Positions 1 through 12,660 are shown, counted from the first letter of the stretch. The stretch is 64,000 nucleotides of DNA from Chelatococcus sambhunathii (GCA_031316315.1 JADBEO010000014.1:29223-93222); one strand, 5' to 3'. Made by a program: numbers and translations. Notes: generated by a model from the letters alone, not told the origin.

Positions 1-1
1 A

Positions 2-493
2 TTGCGGGTTCCGAGCACCAACGTCCATGTCGGGCAAGAACTGAACTTCGAGGTCACGGCCAACCGCTCCTGCGAGCTGCAGGTCTTCTACGTGGAGGAC
101 ACCGGCGCCGTCGAGGTCATCAAGCCGGAGCTGATCGGCGCGCCGTTCCTCAACGCCGGAAAGCCGCGTCGCATTCCGGATCCGCGCGGCGGGTCGCTGG
201 TGTTCGACACTCCGGGCAAGGACGAGTCGCTGGTGCTGTTCTGCCGGGAAGGCGGCCTGCGCGAGCAGCGGCTCACCGCCGAGCAGGCGAGGGCGCTCGC
301 GCTCGCCTCGCGCTCGACTCCGACGCGCGGCCTCGCCCAGAGGCTCGCCGAGCAGAACACGGCCGCCGCCGAGCAGAACACGGCCGCCGCCCAGCCGGCC
401 ACGATCTCCAGCCTCAGCGCCCCGCCGACCGCGACCCCTGCGACGGGCGGCTCGGCGGTCCACATGGTGACGTTCAACGTCCGGGCGCAGTGA
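2..493 (+). CDS. C-terminal part of a DUF4384-like protein (5' end outside window)
   Basis: The reading frame is open from the first bases of the window, so this is the 3' part of a longer gene; the TTG at position 2 is unlikely to be its true start. The first ~90 residues look like a DUF4384 domain: a beta-rich stretch with 'ELNFEVTANRSCELQVFYV', then 'LVFDTPGKDESLVLFC'. This domain is usually found at the C-terminus of caspase-like or serine protease-like proteins and surface proteins. The rest is a low-complexity Ala/Thr/Pro tail containing two exact 7-residue repeats (AEQNTAA). The missing N-terminus would decide the function. The gene ends in front of a strong hairpin and faces a convergent gene. 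Confidence 0.6.
   Translation: MRVPSTNVHVGQELNFEVTANRSCELQVFYVEDTGAVEVIKPELIGAPFLNAGKPRRIPDPRGGSLVFDTPGKDESLVLFCREGGLREQRLTAEQARALALASRSTPTRGLAQRLAEQNTAAAEQNTAAAQPATISSLSAPPTATPATGGSAVHMVTFNVRAQ
350..391 (+). repeat. 21-bp exact tandem duplication inside the coding region
   Basis: Positions 350-370 are repeated exactly at 371-391, in frame. The duplication adds seven residues to the Ala/Gln/Asn/Thr-rich linker of the first gene. It looks like recent slippage. Confidence 0.85.
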
Positions 494-500
494 CAGGAAC

Positions 501-530
501 GACGCCGGATCGCTCGCGCGATCCGGCGTC
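501..530. terminator. perfect 12-bp stem hairpin between convergent genes
   Basis: Positions 501-512 pair perfectly with 519-530 around a 6-base loop. The hairpin lies 7 bases after one stop codon and 4 bases before the stop of the opposing gene. There is no long T-run, so intrinsic termination is inferred from the stem and the convergent position. It could serve both directions. Confidence 0.6.
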
Positions 531-534
531 GATT

Positions 535-831
535 TCAGGCCACCTGCACGGGATCTAGAACGAACGCGCTCCGCTCCGCGAGGGCGCCGACCTTCGAGAC
601 ATAGTTCTTGAAGTGCGGCGTCTCGCGGTGGGCGGCGACCGCGGCGCTGTCGACATAGAGTTCGTCGAGCACGAAGCGCGCCGGATCGGCCTGGTCGCGC
701 CACACGTCCCAGCGCAGGTTGCCGGGCTCGGCGCGGCTCGGCGCGACCATGCCCGCGAGCAGGGCCTTCAGGTCTTCGACCTTGTCGGGCTTTGCGGTGA
801 GGACCGCGACGATCTTGGCGTTGGTCGGCAT
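535..831 (-). CDS. antibiotic biosynthesis monooxygenase (ABM) family / putative quinol monooxygenase
   Basis: This ~98-residue protein has the dimeric alpha/beta-barrel ABM (YgiN-like) pattern: an N-terminal strand 'AKIVAVLTAKPDKVEDLKAL', then 'EPGNLRWDVWRDQADPARF' and 'DELYVDSAAVAAHRETPHF'. The family includes cofactor-free quinol oxidases and small stress proteins; the substrate cannot be read from sequence. I chose the internal ATG at 831 (MPTNAK) rather than the upstream start at 855, because family members begin just before the first strand and the extra residues (MPYWRRKK) look non-native. A PfpI-like gene lies 70 bp upstream in the same direction, so the two may be co-transcribed and co-regulated by the LysR gene beyond it. 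Confidence 0.8.
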   Translation of the reverse strand: MPTNAKIVAVLTAKPDKVEDLKALLAGMVAPSRAEPGNLRWDVWRDQADPARFVLDELYVDSAAVAAHRETPHFKNYVSKVGALAERSAFVLDPVQVA

Positions 832-901
832 CTTTTTGCGCCTCCAGTACGGCATGAATTTCGAAGGGCGCGCGATCCGCGCCCCAGGTTTCGTCGTTGG
901 G

Positions 902-1696
902 TTACGCAGCCGCGCGACGGTCGAGCGCCGCGATCAGCTTCGCGGCCAGCGGATGGTCGGAGCGCGGGTTCTGGCCGGTGATCAGTTCTCGGTCCTCGAT
1001 CACATGCGGCTCGAAGTCCACCGTCGTAGTGACCACGTCGCCGCCGGCCGCCCGAAGCGCGTCGGGCATGTTGAAGTGCATCTTCGCATGAAGGATGTGG
1101 TCTTCGACGACCTTCTCCTCCGTCTCCGAAAACACCGTCATGCGGTAGCCGGCGTACTGCCATCCCGCCGCCAGCTCGGCGGCCTTCGCGGTATCGCCGC
1201 CGATCATGGACGCGCGGAATTCCGCGGCCTTCGGCATCGCCGCGACGACGGCGATCGGACCGTGGCAGAGCAGGGCGGTGGGCTTGGCGCCTTCGTGGAA
1301 GTGGCGAAGGATCTCGCCCATGTCGGGGTCGCGCATCAGGTCGACGACCGGAGCCTGGCCGCCGGGGACGAAGACGCCCGCGTAGCCATCGAGGCCTTCC
1401 TCGACGACGGCGCTCAGCTTGCGGACCCTGGTCATCGACGGATCCTCCGCGAAGAAGGTCTTGGCGCGCCGGTAGGCGGCCTCGTCGCCTTCGAAATGCT
1501 GCGCGGAGTCGGACGCCTCGTCGATATGCGGCTGCAATCCGCTCGGCGTCGCCAGCGTCACCTCGTAGCCGGCCTCGACCAGCGCCATCGCCGGCACCAC
1601 GAGTTCGTTGAGATACTGGCCGGTCGCGCCGGTTCCGCCCTGGACCTCAATCCGGGTGGCGCTGGAGCCAACCACAAGCACTTTGCCCTTGCTCAT
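902..1696 (-). CDS. type 1 glutamine amidotransferase / DJ-1-PfpI family protein
   Basis: A 264-residue protein of the DJ-1/PfpI superfamily. It carries 'GVFVPGGQAPVVDLMRD' and a nucleophile elbow 'ALLCHGPIAVVAAM', with the candidate catalytic Cys followed by His as in Hsp31/HchA-like and chaperone/glyoxalase members. The N-terminus 'KVLVVGSSATRIEVQGG' is the first Rossmann-like strand. Known relatives act on dicarbonyls or damaged proteins, but specificity here is unknown. It is divergent from a LysR gene, with a candidate operator between them, and is followed by the ABM gene. This arrangement suggests an electrophile or quinone stress module under LysR control (inference). Confidence 0.8.
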   Translation of the reverse strand: MSKGKVLVVGSSATRIEVQGGTGATGQYLNELVVPAMALVEAGYEVTLATPSGLQPHIDEASDSAQHFEGDEAAYRRAKTFFAEDPSMTRVRKLSAVVEEGLDGYAGVFVPGGQAPVVDLMRDPDMGEILRHFHEGAKPTALLCHGPIAVVAAMPKAAEFRASMIGGDTAKAAELAAGWQYAGYRMTVFSETEEKVVEDHILHAKMHFNMPDALRAAGGDVVTTTVDFEPHVIEDRELITGQNPRSDHPLAAKLIAALDRRAAA

Positions 1697-1778
1697 CCTA
1701 GCCTCCGTTGATTGCGGGCGGAGCCCGCTTGCGATTGGCTGAAGATGCGTTCGACAATGTTATTGCGGAAGTTTATTG

Positions 1779-1800
1779 ATATGATTTCAGATATTCATAT
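1779..1800. promoter_or_regulatory. candidate LysR operator in divergent intergenic region
   Basis: The A/T-rich intergenic stretch contains an inverted repeat: ATATGA at 1779-1784 and TCATAT at 1795-1800, with a 10-base spacer. LysR-type regulators typically bind an interrupted dyad (T-N11-A) in front of a divergent target. The site lies 15 bp upstream of the regulator start and ~80 bp upstream of the PfpI-like gene. Binding is inferred from position and symmetry only. Confidence 0.45.
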
Positions 1801-1814
1801 GATGATTATCAGTC

Positions 1815-2732
1815 GTGCGATACGATCTCAATCTTCTGCCGGTCTTCGTGACGCTCATGGAGGAGCGGAGCGTGACGCGGGCGGCCGAACGGCTCGGGAT
1901 CACGCAGCCTGCGTTGTCCAACGCGCTGGCGCGCCTGCGCGTGGCGATGGGCGACCAGCTGTTCGTGCGCGAACGTTACGGCGTCCAGCCGACCGAGACG
2001 GCGTTCGCGATCGCGCCCGCGATCGCATCCGCTCTCGCGCAGATCGATGAGGTCGTGACCCGCCATCAGGAGTTCGACCCGGCGCGGACCGAGCTGCTCA
2101 TGACGATAGCGCCCAACAGCTATGTCGAGTTCGCGCTGGCGCCGGCGATCGTGGCGCGGCTTCGGGACATCGCGCCGGGCCTGAGGCTGCGCCTGACGCC
2201 CTTCGGAGGAGACCTCGCCGAGACCGGCGTCGTGTCGGGCGTGACGGCGCTGGCGCTCGGCCGCATCGTCGACCCGCCGGACAACCTCGTCGTCCAGCAC
2301 CTGATGAACGAGGGGCTCGCCTGCGTCGTGCGCGCCGATCATCCGGAAATCGGGGACAGCATGTCCCGCGAGCAATACGAGCGGCTCAAGCATGTGAACG
2401 TGCTGCCGCCCGGCCGGCTACGCGTCGGCCTGTTTCAGGCGTTGGAGCGGCAGGGGCTCCGGCGCGAGGTCGCGGTCTCGGTCACGCACTTCCTCGCCGT
2501 GCCGGAGATGATCGCCGTCACGGACTGTTGCGCCACGCTGCCGAGGCTGATCTGCCGCCGTTTGGCGAACGACGCCCGGCTGAAGGTCGTCGCCCCTCCG
2601 GTGGATCTCGGGACATTTCCGGTCGAGATGGCGTGGCATGCGCGCTACCGGCACGACCCGGCCCATCGCTGGCTGCGGACGCTGGTGGCCGAAGAGGCGA
2701 AGCGGATCGCGGACGCCGCGACGGCGGCATGA
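1815..2732 (+). CDS. LysR family transcriptional regulator
   Basis: A 305-residue LysR protein starting with GTG at 1815. The N-terminal winged helix is clear: 'LLPVFVTLMEERSVTRAAE' then 'ITQPALSNALARLRVAMGD', followed by 'LFVRERYGVQPTETA'. The remainder is the periplasmic-binding-like effector domain, with 'LVVQHLMNEGLACVVRADHP' in its second half. The opening 'MRYDLNLLPVF' is typical of the NodD/SyrM-like subgroup. It is transcribed away from the PfpI-like gene and probably controls it and the ABM gene. The inducer is not predictable. Confidence 0.9.
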   Translation: MRYDLNLLPVFVTLMEERSVTRAAERLGITQPALSNALARLRVAMGDQLFVRERYGVQPTETAFAIAPAIASALAQIDEVVTRHQEFDPARTELLMTIAPNSYVEFALAPAIVARLRDIAPGLRLRLTPFGGDLAETGVVSGVTALALGRIVDPPDNLVVQHLMNEGLACVVRADHPEIGDSMSREQYERLKHVNVLPPGRLRVGLFQALERQGLRREVAVSVTHFLAVPEMIAVTDCCATLPRLICRRLANDARLKVVAPPVDLGTFPVEMAWHARYRHDPAHRWLRTLVAEEAKRIADAATAA

Positions 2733-2751
2733 GGTCCGAAGCTACGCGCCT

Positions 2752-3665
<914 letters not shown>

Positions 3666-3669
<4 letters not shown>

Positions 3670-6119
3670 TCGGCGTCCGGCGGGTCGAAGGAGGTCACGG
3701 CGCTCTGGCTGAAGTAGCGCTGGCTGAGCAGGTCGGAGATGTCGCCGAGGTCGTCGGCGATGCGGTTGAGGAAGGCCCCGGTCGCCTCCGCCGCGTCGCC
3801 GGTCGTCAGCCGCACCTGGAGCCGGGCGGCGCGGCGCGAGACCGGATGCAGCGTCTCGCCGTGACGCATGCCCGGAAGCTGGTCGAGCAGCGCCTTGAAG
3901 CCGTTGACCTGATAGGCGACCGCGCGCGGATTGAGCGGGTCGAGCACGACGAGGTCGAGCACCGTCTCTCGCGACAGGTCGACGGTATAGCGGCGGCGAT
4001 AGGTGATCCGGCTGTCGGCGAATTCGAGCAACGCCTCGAGCCCGCCCTCCGGCGGTTTCTCGCCGGTGAGCGCGGCGGCGACCTTGGCCGTGATCTGCCC
4101 GCGTTCGAGCAGGCGGCCCGCCTGAAGGAAGCGCCAGCCGGTGAACTGGTACATGTTCTCCTGCACCAGTCCGGCGAAGCCGGCGAGGCGGGTCAGCGCC
4201 GCGCTCGTGACGTCGACGAGGTCGCCGGGCCGCGCCAGCTTGATGTGCGCTTCGAACAGGTCGACCACCTCGCGCAGCGCGCGCCAGCCGTCGGGCGAGA
4301 AGCGGTCGCGGATGCGGGAGGCCGTCGCGAAGGCGCCGCGCGCCAGGCTGAGCAGCCCCTCGCCCGGGCCGCCGAGCGAGACGTCGACGTCGAAGTCCTC
4401 CAGCAGTTCGGCCACGCGCGCCTCCAGGTCGTCTCGACGCTCGCCCTCGGCCACCCGGGCCGCGTAGACCCGCACCAGCCGCGTCGCCGCCTCGGCGCGC
4501 TCGACGTAGCGGCCGAGCCAGTAGAGGTTGTCGGCCGCGCGCGACGGCGGCGCGCTCGGCAGCCGCCGGGCGAAGGCCCTGGAGCTCGACAGCAGCGAGA
4601 CCTCGCGCTCGCTGCGGTCCGAAGGCGCCCAGACGTCGACCGAAAAGCCGCCGGCCTGCATCGAGACCGCGAGCGGGTCCGCCGAGCTCGATATACGCGC
4701 GAAGCCGCCGGGCATGACGTGCCATCCGTTCGCGTCGCGGGCGAGATAGACGCGCAGCGTGACGGGCCGCGCGACGAGCTCGCCCTCGACGAAAACGGGC
4801 GCGGTCGAGAGCGCGACGATCTCCTGACCGACGACGCCCATGCCGTGGCCGTTGAGTTCCTCCAGCAGCCGTTCCGACGGATCGCGCCGCATCCCGAGAT
4901 CGAGCGGGCGGCGACGGCTGAGCGCGCCGGCGGCGGTCGGAAAGGCTTCGGCAAGCGACAGCCGGTCGAGATTGGCCTGGACATAGGCGCGCTCGTTCGC
5001 CTGGCCGCACCACCACGTCGCGACGGTCGGCAACAGCAGCTCCTCGCCGATCAACGCGCGCGCCAGCGCCGGCTGGAAGGCGAGCAGGGCGCGCGTCTCG
5101 AGGATGCCGGAGCCGAGCGCGTTGACCATCTGAACCGCGCCGCGCCTGACCGCGCGGGCGAGGCCGGGCGTGCCGATCCTGGAGCCGGCATGCAGTTCGA
5201 GAGGGTCGGCGAAGTCGGAGTCGAGGCGGCGCCACAGCACGTTGATCGGCTTCGCGCCGTCGACGGTGCGGACCACCACCTGATTGCCGTGGACGGACAG
5301 GTCGCCGCCCTCGAGCAACAGGAAGCCGAGATAGCGCGCGAGATAGGCGTGCTCGAAATAGGTCTCGTTCGCGGGGCCGGGTGAGAGCAGGCCGACGCGC
5401 GCGCTCTGCTTCACGTCGACCATCTGGTTGAGCGACTCGCGGAAGCGGCGGAAGAAGCCGGCGAGCCGCTGGACCTTGAGGTCGCGGATGAGGTCGGGGA
5501 AGGCGCGGGCGGTGGCGACGCGATTCTCCAGCGCGAAGCCCGCGCCGGAGGGCGCCTGCGTGCGATCCCCGAGCACCCACCAGCGGCCGTCCGGGCCGCG
5601 GCCGAGGTCGACGGCGATGAAGCGCAGCAGCGGCTCGCCGGACTTGGCCTGGTCGGCGAGCGGCCGCAGGAACTCGGGATTGCGCCCGAGGATCGCGGCC
5701 GGGAGCACGCCGTCCGTGAGCAGCCGGCGGTCGCCGTAGAAGTCGGCGATCAGCTTCTCGAGGAACGATGCGCGCTGGGTCAGGCCCGCGACCAGCCGCT
5801 CCCACTCCTCGCGCGCGATGATGAAGGGCGGCTCGCCGAGCGGCCAGGAACGAGTCTGCTCGTCCTTCTCCGGCCCGCCATAGACCCGGTAGTAGACGCC
5901 CGCCTCGCGCAGGTACTGGGCCGCGCTCGCCGACCGCCGCGTCCGCTCCGCCTCGCTCATGCGCGACAGGGCGGACAGCATCTCCCGGTAATGCGGCCGC
6001 ACCGAGCCGTCGGCCGCCAGCATCTCGTCATAGACGCCGGCGGAACGGACATAGGAATCGAGGAAGCCGCCGGCCGGCGGCGCGCCGGTCGCGGATTCCA
6101 TGGTGAGGATGTCGCTCAA
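3666..6119 (-). CDS. fused circularly permuted ATP-grasp + alpha-E domain protein, locus A
   Basis: An 817-residue fusion. Residues ~25-500 align by eye with circularly permuted ATP-grasp proteins (DUF404/DUF407): 'VYDEMLAADGSVRPHYREM' near the start, 'QAPSGAGFALENR' at ~188-200, and 'HVMPGGFARIS' late. Residues ~525-810 are an alpha-helical alpha-E domain (DUF403), opening 'ADNLYWLGRYVERAEAA'. Compared with the stand-alone homologue at 62306-63727, the metal-binding EDN triplet is replaced by GDR (184-186) and the Lys plus Gly-rich loop region is unrecognisable, so ligase activity is doubtful. Family predictions are amide-bond formation in peptide metabolism. The gene lies 39 bp after the DUF2126 gene and overlaps the next gene by 4 bases. 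Confidence 0.88.
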
Positions 6120-6158
6120 CGCGTCTCGGCCTTCCGCTGAAAGACCTTCATCACAGTC

Positions 6159-9100
6159 CTACCCGTTCAGCCCCGCGGGACGCCTCAGGTCGAGAGTCAT
6201 CGGGAAGGAGGGATTCGGCAATTCCCGGACGGGCTCGAACACGCCCGGCGTGTGGCCGATGTCCTCAAAACGCGCAAGTCGACGCGCCTCCGCCTCGTAG
6301 GAATTGACCGGGAACGTCTCGTAGTTCCGCCCGCCCGGATGGGCGACGTGATAGACGCAGCCGCCGATGGAGCGGGCGGACCAGCGGTCATAGATGTCGA
6401 AGGTCAACGGCGCCTGCGGCGGCAGCGTCGGGTGCAGGCCCGAGGCCGGCTGCCAGGCCTTAAAGCGCACGCCCGCGACATGGCTGCCGCCGATCGTCGC
6501 GAGCGGGACGATGCGGCCGTTGCAGGTGACGGCGTAGCGGCTCGGATCGCCGCCCGAGAGCGAGACCTGCAGGCGCTCGACCGACGAATCGACGAAGCGG
6601 ACGGTGCCGCCGATCGCGCCGGTTTCGCCCATGACGTGCCATGGCTCGAGCGCCTGGCGAAGCTCCAGCGTGACGCCCTCGCGCTCGATGCGGCCGCAGA
6701 ACGGGAAGCGGAACTCGCGTTGCGCCTCGAACCACTCGGAGCGGACCGGATAACCGTGCTGACGAAGGTCCTCCAGCACGTCGAGAAAGTCCTGCCACAG
6801 CACGGCCGGCAGCATGAAGCGGTCATGCAGCTGGGTCCCCCAGCGAGCGAAGGAGCCGACCGCCGGCGCTTTCCAGAAACGCGCGATCAACGCCCGGATC
6901 AGAAGCTGCTGGGCGAGGCTCATGCGCGCGTCCGGCGGCATCTCGAAGCCGCGGAACTCGAGCAGGCCGAGCCGGCCCGTCGGCCCGTCCGGCGAATAGA
7001 GCTTGTCGATGCAGATCTCGGAACGGTGCGTGTTGCCGGTGACGTCGATCAGCAGGTTCCGGAACAGCCGGTCGACCAGCCAGGGCGGCATCCGGTTCGC
7101 ATCGCCGGGCGAGGGCACGTTCGCCATGGCGATCTCGAGCTCGTAGAGCCCGTCGTGGCGCGCTTCGTCGACCCGGGGCGCCTGGCTCGTCGGGCCGATG
7201 AACATGCCGGAGAACAGGTAGCTCAGCGAAGGATGCCGCTGCCAATGCAGCACCAGCGACTTCAAGAGGTCCGGTCGGCGCAGGAAGGGGCTGTCGAGCG
7301 GCGTCGCGCCGCCGACCACGACGTGGTTGCCGCCGCCGGTGCCGGTGTGCTTGCCGTCGACCATGAACTTGTCGGCGCCGAGCCTGGACTGGCGCGCGTC
7401 CTCATAGACGCCGGTCGTGATGTCCACCGCTTCTCGCCATGACGAGGCGGGGTGGATGTTGACCTCGATGACGCCGGGATCCGGCGCGACGCGGATGACG
7501 TTGACCCGCGGATCGTGCGGCGGGGCGTAACCCTCGATCTGGACGGGCACGCCGTGCTCCTCGGCCGACTCCTCGATCGCGGCGAGCAGGTCGAGATAGG
7601 CCTCGATCGACTCCATCGGCGGGATGAACACGCAAAGCTTGCCGTCGCGCGGCTCGACCGTGAGCGCGGTGCGCACGGTCGCGACGATCTCGTTGTTCGT
7701 GGCGGCCTGCGGCTGCTGCGAGACTTCCGGGCCGGGCACCGCGATCGACGCCTGCGGATGGGCTTCGATCCCCGCCGCTTCCGGCTTCGACGGCGTGCGG
7801 CCCGCCCGCGTCCGCGACGGAGGCTCTCCGAGCGGCTCGAATTCGCGCACCGGGTCCGCGGGGAAGAAGTACGGGTACTGCGACGACGACAGATACGGAA
7901 GGGACGCGAGCGGCAGCCGGTAACCGAGCGCGCTGTCTCCCGGCGTTAGGAACAGTTTGCCGCGCCGCGTCGTCCAGCGTTCCGACGCCCAGCGCGGCGG
8001 ATTGGCCTGCCACGGCTGGATGGGCAGCACATAGCCCGTCGGCTTGTCGAGGCCGCGGTCGAAGGTCTTGGCGATCCGCGCCCGCTGCTCGGGGTCGCTG
8101 AGCTTCGAGTTCGCCGGATCGACGTTCTCCGGCAGTTCCGCCTCGCGCACGAGCCAGTAGCTCGGATCCTCATAGGCGGGAGCGACATTGGCCTCCGAAA
8201 CGCCGATCCGTCGCGCGACGTCCTGGGTCAGCGCCTCGGCCGCGACGGCGTCGGCGCCGGCCGACCTGGTCTCTCGCGCGATGAGGTCGGCGTTCTTCCA
8301 GATCGGCTTGCCGTCCTTCCGCCAGTAAAGCGAGAAGGTCCAGCGCGGCAGCGTCTCGCCCGGATACCACTTGCCCTGGCCGTAGTGCAGGAAGCCGCCG
8401 GGCGCGAAGCGGTCGCGCAGACGCCGGATCAGGTCGTCGGCGAGGGCGCGTTTCGTCGGGCCGGTCGCGTCGGCGTTCCATTCCGGCGACTGGAAGTCGT
8501 CGATCGAGACGAAGGTCGGCTCGCCGCCCATGGTGAGGCGCACGTCGTTGCGGCGCAACTCCTCGTCGACCGTCTCGCCGAGCGCGTCGAGCGCCGTCCA
8601 GCTTTCGTCGGAGAAGGGGAAGCTGACGCGCGGCCGTTCGGCGACGCGGTCGACCTTCATGTCGAAGGCGAAGTCGACTTCGGCGAAGCTCGCGAGGCCG
8701 ACGATCGGCGCGGCCGAGCGGTAGTGCGGCGTCGCGGCGAGCGGTACGTGGCTCTCGCCGGTGAGCAGACCGGACGTCGGGTCGAGCCCGATCCAGCCTG
8801 CGCCGGGCAGGTAGACCTCAGCCCAGGCGTGGAGGTCGGTGAAGTCGACGCTGGTGCCCTTCGGCCCGTCGAGCGCGACGATGTCGGGCTTCAGCTGGAT
8901 GAGGTAGCCCGAGACGAAGCGGGCCGCGAAGCCGAGGCGCCGCAGCGTCTGGACGAGAAGCCACGACGTGTCGCGGCAGGAGCCGGAGGCCTTTTCGAGC
9001 GTCTCGTCGGGCGTCTGAACGCCGGGCTCCATGCGGATGAGGTACTTGATCTTCTGGGACAGCGCCTGGTTCAGCCCGACCAGGAAATTGACCGTCCCCT

Positions 9101-9515
9101 TCTCGCTGCGGTCGATCTCGGCAAGGAAGGTCTCGAACGCGGCGCCGGTTTCGATCGCTTCGAGATAGGGCTTCAGGTCCGAGGCGAGGTCAGCTTCATA
9201 GGAAAAGGGCCATTCGGTCGCGCTCTCCTCCACGAAGAAGTCGAACGGATTGTAGACCGTCATGTCGGCGAGCAGGTCGACCTCGATCTTCAGCTCGCGC
9301 ACGGGCTCGGGGAATACGAAGCGGGCGAGGTAGTTCCCGAAGGGATCCTGCTGCCAGTTGATGAAGTGGTTCGCCGGCGAGACCTTCAGCGAATAGGACG
9401 GCGTCCGGGTGCGCGAATGGGGCGCCGGACGCAGCCGGATGATTTGCGGCCCGAGCGACACCGGACGGTCATAGCGGTAATGGGTGAGGTGGTGCAGGCT
9501 CGCGAGGATGGACAT
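6159..9515 (-). CDS. bifunctional transglutaminase-like / DUF2126 protein, locus A
   Basis: An 1118-residue protein, first gene of locus A. Residues ~1-290 are a beta-sandwich plus transglutaminase-like core with apparent triad Cys180 ('[15 protein letters not shown]'), His229 ('[15 protein letters not shown]') and Asp245 ('GLDPTSGL'). From ~330 to the end is a DUF2126 region, recognisable from '[11 protein letters not shown]', '[19 protein letters not shown]' and '[10 protein letters not shown]'. DUF2126 is normally found fused to or beside such transglutaminases. I chose the ATG at 9515 ([13 protein letters not shown]) because the domain begins there; an in-frame start at 9575 adds 20 non-conserved residues. 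The product probably acts in the cytoplasm, as no signal peptide is seen. Substrate unknown. Confidence 0.9.
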   Translation of the reverse strand: MSILASLHHLTHYRYDRPVSLGPQIIRLRPAPHSRTRTPSYSLKVSPANHFINWQQDPFGNYLARFVFPEPVRELKIEVDLLADMTVYNPFDFFVEESATEWPFSYEADLASDLKPYLEAIETGAAFETFLAEIDRSEKGTVNFLVGLNQALSQKIKYLIRMEPGVQTPDETLEKASGSCRDTSWLLVQTLRRLGFAARFVSGYLIQLKPDIVALDGPKGTSVDFTDLHAWAEVYLPGAGWIGLDPTSGLLTGESHVPLAATPHYRSAAPIVGLASFAEVDFAFDMKVDRVAERPRVSFPFSDESWTALDALGETVDEELRRNDVRLTMGGEPTFVSIDDFQSPEWNADATGPTKRALADDLIRRLRDRFAPGGFLHYGQGKWYPGETLPRWTFSLYWRKDGKPIWKNADLIARETRSAGADAVAAEALTQDVARRIGVSEANVAPAYEDPSYWLVREAELPENVDPANSKLSDPEQRARIAKTFDRGLDKPTGYVLPIQPWQANPPRWASERWTTRRGKLFLTPGDSALGYRLPLASLPYLSSSQYPYFFPADPVREFEPLGEPPSRTRAGRTPSKPEAAGIEAHPQASIAVPGPEVSQQPQAATNNEIVATVRTALTVEPRDGKLCVFIPPMESIEAYLDLLAAIEESAEEHGVPVQIEGYAPPHDPRVNVIRVAPDPGVIEVNIHPASSWREAVDITTGVYEDARQSRLGADKFMVDGKHTGTGGGNHVVVGGATPLDSPFLRRPDLLKSLVLHWQRHPSLSYLFSGMFIGPTSQAPRVDEARHDGLYELEIAMANVPSPGDANRMPPWLVDRLFRNLLIDVTGNTHRSEICIDKLYSPDGPTGRLGLLEFRGFEMPPDARMSLAQQLLIRALIARFWKAPAVGSFARWGTQLHDRFMLPAVLWQDFLDVLEDLRQHGYPVRSEWFEAQREFRFPFCGRIEREGVTLELRQALEPWHVMGETGAIGGTVRFVDSSVERLQVSLSGGDPSRYAVTCNGRIVPLATIGGSHVAGVRFKAWQPASGLHPTLPPQAPLTFDIYDRWSARSIGGCVYHVAHPGGRNYETFPVNSYEAEARRLARFEDIGHTPGVFEPVRELPNPSFPMTLDLRRPAGLNG

Positions 9516-9702
9516 CGACCGTCGGTGGTTCCCTAGCTGGTGCGGAAACCATAACCGGCTGCCGCAGCGCAGCAAGCGCTTGCGACGTCTAATATCGACG
9601 CAACGATTTGGAGCCCGCGCGACGGAACCGTCGGCAGGCGACGGGCATTAGGCGTTCGTCAACGTGCGCGGCCGGCGGCCGGCGCATCGTCCCGGGGGAA
9701 TC

Positions 9703-10785
9703 ATGCGCCTCTTCGCCTGTCCGTCCTGCAACCAGGTCGTCTATTTCGAGAACGTCGTCTGCGAGCGGTGCAACCACGCGCTCGGCTACGAGCCGACGTC
9801 AAATCGCATGCTCGCGCTCGAGCAGAACAGCGAGGGCGACTGGACGTCCGTCGGCGAGAAGAGCGACGGCTCACGCTGGTTCTACTGCACGAACTACGCG
9901 CACGGCGTCTGCAACTGGCTGGTCCCGGCGGAGGGCGGCCAGCAGTTCTGCGCCTGCTGCCGGCACAATCTCGTCGTTCCGAACACGGCCGACGCCGCCA
10001 ATGTCGAGCTGTGGCGCCGGATGGAGGTGGCCAAGCGGCGGCTGTTCTACACGATTTTTCGGCTCAATCTGCCGCGGGATACGCGCAGCGAGCACCCCGA
10101 AGGGCTTGGCTTCCAGTTTCTGAGCGACGACCCTGCGGAAGAAGGGCAGGTGATGACGGGCCACGATGACGGCCTCATCACCATCGCCCTGGTCGAGGCC
10201 GACGACGCGGAGCGCGAAAGGCGGCGCAGCGCCATGGGCGAGCCCTACCGCACGCTGCTCGGTCATTTCCGACACGAGGTCGGGCACTGGTACTGGGACC
10301 GACTGGTGCGCGACGCCGGCCTTCTGGATCAATGCCGAGCCGTGTTCGGCGACGACACGTTCGACTATGACGAGGCGCTCAAGATCCATTACGCGCACGG
10401 GCCGAAGCCCGGATGGCAGAACGACTTCGTCTCATCCTACGCGGCGGTCCATCCGTGGGAGGACTTCGCAGAGACCTGGGCGCACTACTTCCATATCACC
10501 GACACGCTCGATACCGCGCGGGCGCTCGGCTTCAAGGTCGATCCGCGCGTCGACAAGGAGGACGCGATCACGACCGAGGCGGATTTCGACGTCTATTCTG
10601 CGCGCACCAGCAACGTCGACATCGTGACGAGCTGGTTCGCGACGGCGGCCGCCCTCAACATGCTGAACCGCTCGGTCGGACTGAGCGACGCCTATCCGTT
10701 CGTGCTGGCGGAGCCGGTGGTGACGAAGCTCGGCTTCATCCACGATCTGGTGCACGGGCGCGTGCGGAGCCGCGCCGCGGCCTGA
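9703..10785 (+). CDS. putative zinc-binding metallopeptidase with N-terminal zinc ribbon
   Basis: A 360-residue protein. The first 100 residues hold several Cys pairs typical of zinc ribbons: 'CPSCNQ', 'CERCNH' and 'CACCRHN'. The catalytic region has HEVGH at 191-195 ('GHFRHEVGHWYWDRL'), a zincin signature, and a later 'PWEDFAETWAHYFH' that could supply the third metal ligand. This matches the family annotated as putative zinc-binding metallopeptidase (DUF2248-like). The ATG at 9703 follows a GGGGGAA ribosome-binding site; the frame upstream is non-conserved. It is divergent from the locus A operon, with ~190 bp between starts, so a shared regulatory region and a role in the same peptide pathway are plausible (inference). 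Confidence 0.8.
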   Translation: MRLFACPSCNQVVYFENVVCERCNHALGYEPTSNRMLALEQNSEGDWTSVGEKSDGSRWFYCTNYAHGVCNWLVPAEGGQQFCACCRHNLVVPNTADAANVELWRRMEVAKRRLFYTIFRLNLPRDTRSEHPEGLGFQFLSDDPAEEGQVMTGHDDGLITIALVEADDAERERRRSAMGEPYRTLLGHFRHEVGHWYWDRLVRDAGLLDQCRAVFGDDTFDYDEALKIHYAHGPKPGWQNDFVSSYAAVHPWEDFAETWAHYFHITDTLDTARALGFKVDPRVDKEDAITTEADFDVYSARTSNVDIVTSWFATAAALNMLNRSVGLSDAYPFVLAEPVVTKLGFIHDLVHGRVRSRAAA

Positions 10786-10791
10786 GCGCGC

Positions 10792-11259
10792 TCAGCCGCG
10801 CCCGCGATAGGGCGCGACGCCCTGGTCGGGCGCCCAGACGCCGGCGGGCAGGGCGCCTGACTGGAAGAACACGTCGATCGGGATGCCCCCGCGCGGATAC
10901 CAGTAGCCGCCGATCCTCAGCCATTTGGGCTCGAGAAGCGCCAGCAGCCGCTTGCCGATCGCCACGGTGCAATCCTCGTGGAAGGCGCCGTGGTTGCGGA
11001 ACGAGGCGAGGTAGAGCTTCAGCGACTTCGACTCCACGAGCCAGCCGCCGGGGACATAGTCGATCACGAGATGCGCGAAGTCCGGCTGCGCGGTGACCGG
11101 ACAGAGCGAGGTGAACTCCGGGACGGTGAAGCGCGCCACGTAGTCGACGTCCGGATGCGGGTTCGGCACGCGGTCGAGTTCGGCCTCCTCCGGCGAGGCG
11201 GGCAGGGCGGTCGGGCGTCCAAGCTGCAGATCGGCCATGAAATTCGTTCGTCCGGTCAT
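10792..11259 (-). CDS. queF: NADPH-dependent 7-cyano-7-deazaguanine reductase (type I QueF)
   Basis: A 155-residue protein of the short, T-fold type I QueF class. It reduces preQ0 to preQ1 in queuosine biosynthesis. Key residues are visible: the nucleophile Cys53 in '[13 protein letters not shown]', the following Asp60, '[20 protein letters not shown]' with the substrate Glu, and 'GGIPIDVF' near the end. An alternative start at 11238 (MADLQLGRP) would give 148 residues and is equally reasonable. It is convergent with the metallopeptidase gene (6-bp gap) and divergent from enolase. Confidence 0.93.
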   Translation of the reverse strand: MTGRTNFMADLQLGRPTALPASPEEAELDRVPNPHPDVDYVARFTVPEFTSLCPVTAQPDFAHLVIDYVPGGWLVESKSLKLYLASFRNHGAFHEDCTVAIGKRLLALLEPKWLRIGGYWYPRGGIPIDVFFQSGALPAGVWAPDQGVAPYRGRG

Positions 11260-11286
11260 TGATACGACGGATGTAGCGTCGTTTGA

Positions 11287-12651
<1,365 letters not shown>

Positions 12652-12660
12652 CCGATTGAC

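Noticed and set aside
3670..5805. Open frame continuing upstream of the transglutaminase at 2752-3669
   Set aside because: The residues before Met at 3669 are low-complexity Arg/Ala and overlap the ATP-grasp/alpha-E gene in another frame; the ATGA overlap gives a clean start.
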